From Candidatus Bathyarchaeota archaeon (GTDB lineage: Archaea; Thermoproteota; Bathyarchaeia; TCS64): a DNA stretch of 14,287 nt. The stretch's first letter is position 1, and each line of letters begins with the position of its first letter. The position numbers and the translations under genes are program-made. Location: the NCBI GenBank assembly GCA_937877765.1, contig CALGBN010000248.1, positions 1 through 14,287 on the forward strand, written 5' to 3'. The notes under the pieces are model-generated. The model ran no database searches and was not told the origin of the DNA. It was given only the letters and a program-made list of their open reading frames with translations. Below are positions 13,737 through 14,287 of this stretch, piece after piece.

Positions 13737-14217
13737 AGAAATGCTCCAATAATGGGTCAAATATCCGCTCATAGAGAACTGCCATAACGTGGATACCTGC
13801 AGCGCTCGTGGTCTTTTTTATCTCATCGATAAAAGGTCCAAAGAATTCAATGTTGACCTCATCATACTTTTCATGCCGTTTCTTCTTATCTGGCTCATCC
13901 TTGGCTTTCTTCATCGCAGCCATTAGCTCAGGTGGGACCGAGACTCCTGGTATGTATTTGTCAAAAAAGTCCGCTATGCCATACCCCTTGAGTGGGAAGA
14001 TGCCGATCAAAACCGGACACTTGTATTTCTCGACTTCTTTCAGGAATGTCTTTGTCTTTTCGATATCAAACATTGTCTGAGTTTGGATGAAGTCTGCGCC
14101 TAGTTTGGTTTTACGTCCAATCTTTAACACTTCAGGCATCAATGGATCAGCATTCGGGTTACCAGCAATTCCAACATTGATCTCGACCTTGCCGTGAATC
14201 TCATTACCCGCTAAATC
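13735..14217 (-). CDS. metF: Methylenetetrahydrofolate reductase, MetF (C-terminal part only; 5' end missing)
   Basis: It reduces 5,10-methylene-H4F to 5-methyl-H4F with bound flavin. Only about 160 C-terminal residues of a family of roughly 290 are present. Conserved parts: EINVGIAGNPNADP, KLGADFIQTQTMFD (the GADFxxTQxxFD core of the barrel), CPVLIGIFPLKGYG, IPGVSVPPEL, and a C-terminal GIHVMAVL strand. The open frame continues to 14286, but everything right of 14217 is sequencing adapter, translated as MIRRPPRSTP and further artefactual residues, so no real start is in the window. It forms an operon with metV. Confidence 0.9.
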   Translation of the reverse strand, partial: DLAGNEIHGKVEINVGIAGNPNADPLMPEVLKIGRKTKLGADFIQTQTMFDIEKTKTFLKEVEKYKCPVLIGIFPLKGYGIADFFDKYIPGVSVPPELMAAMKKAKDEPDKKKRHEKYDEVNIEFFGPFIDEIKKTTSAAGIHVMAVLYERIFDPLLEHF

Positions 14218-14287
14218 CTGTCTCTTATACACATCTGACGCTGCCGACGAATTAGACGGTGTAGATCTCGGTGGTCGCCGTATCATT
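14218..14287. other. Untrimmed Illumina Nextera Read 1 / P5 adapter
   Basis: The 33 bases from 14218 begin CTGTCTCTTATACACATC and equal the reverse complement of the Nextera Read 1 transposon adapter. They are followed by ATTAGACG (14251-14258), the reverse complement of CGTCTAAT, which I recall as Nextera i5 index S510, and by 29 bases equal to the reverse complement of the P5 flow-cell sequence, ending CCGTATCATT. This is not genomic DNA. Confidence 0.98.

Noticed and set aside
13498..13752. 84-codon plus-strand frame over metV/metF
   Set aside because: It is antisense to metV and metF, whose motifs are unambiguous.
14219..14286. N-terminal extension MIRRPPRST and onward on MetF as a targeting or disordered region
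   Set aside because: It is the translated Nextera/P5 adapter, not protein-coding DNA of the organism.
1..14287. CRISPR arrays, insertion sequences, toxin-antitoxin or defence genes
   Set aside because: No regularly spaced repeats, terminal inverted repeats, transposase or defence-type domains were seen on either strand.

Overview
This window is archaeal, but it looks like a composite assembly rather than one clean genomic segment. The archaeal signs are an archaeal-type GluRS with an LSKSK loop, ribosomal proteins L7Ae, S28e and L24e, a GINS-MCM pair, the archaeal 8-oxoguanine glycosylase Ogg2, a tRNA-Tyr with a bulge-helix-bulge intron, and TATA boxes at constant distances from start codons. 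Two technical signatures matter most. The last 70 bases are an untrimmed Illumina Nextera/P5 adapter, which supplies a false N-terminus to the truncated metF. The first gene is a chimera of the middle of an Ncs6/TtuA-type tRNA thiolase and the C-terminal half of a geranylgeranyl diphosphate synthase, joined at a short shared stretch (IEFQE) with an abrupt drop in GC.

Layout. 2-1000: chimeric ncs6/GGPP-synthase frame. 1022-3278: DUF2118-like protein overlapping gltX; this block looks crenarchaeal (Thermoproteota-like) and uses almost only AGA/AGG for Arg. 3279-3554: AT-rich gap with the promoter of a ribosomal cluster. 3555-4345: L7Ae, S28e, L24e. 4481-5321: small putative zinc-binding protein, then nucleoside diphosphate kinase. 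5322-7851 (minus): inositol-phosphate synthase, a DCD-domain protein, and a probable alpha/alpha-toroid protein. 7918-10487 (minus): GINS subunit and MCM with overlapping stop/start. 10581-12404 (plus): Ogg2 glycosylase and MtnA. 12407-12826 (minus): CBS-pair protein. 12958-13074: tRNA-Tyr(GTA) with a 42-nt intron. 13086-14217 (minus): metF (5' end missing) and metV, forming a MetVF-type methylenetetrahydrofolate reductase.

The part from about 3.3 kb rightwards has mixed AGR/CGN arginine codons and several genes whose TATA-like box is centred about 27 nt upstream of the start codon, implying leaderless transcripts. An Asgard archaeon (for example Thorarchaeia-like) is a reasonable guess, but the sequence alone does not settle it. 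Within this part the genes cover translation (r-proteins, tRNA), nucleotide supply (Ndk), replication and repair (GINS, MCM, Ogg2), lipid head-group or osmolyte synthesis (Ino1), methionine salvage (MtnA) and C1 metabolism (MetV/MetF).

I see no defence system, transposon, CRISPR array or integrated element. The most biologically interesting item is the stand-alone DCD domain, best known from plant stress and cell-death proteins, placed just downstream of the uncharacterised toroid gene.
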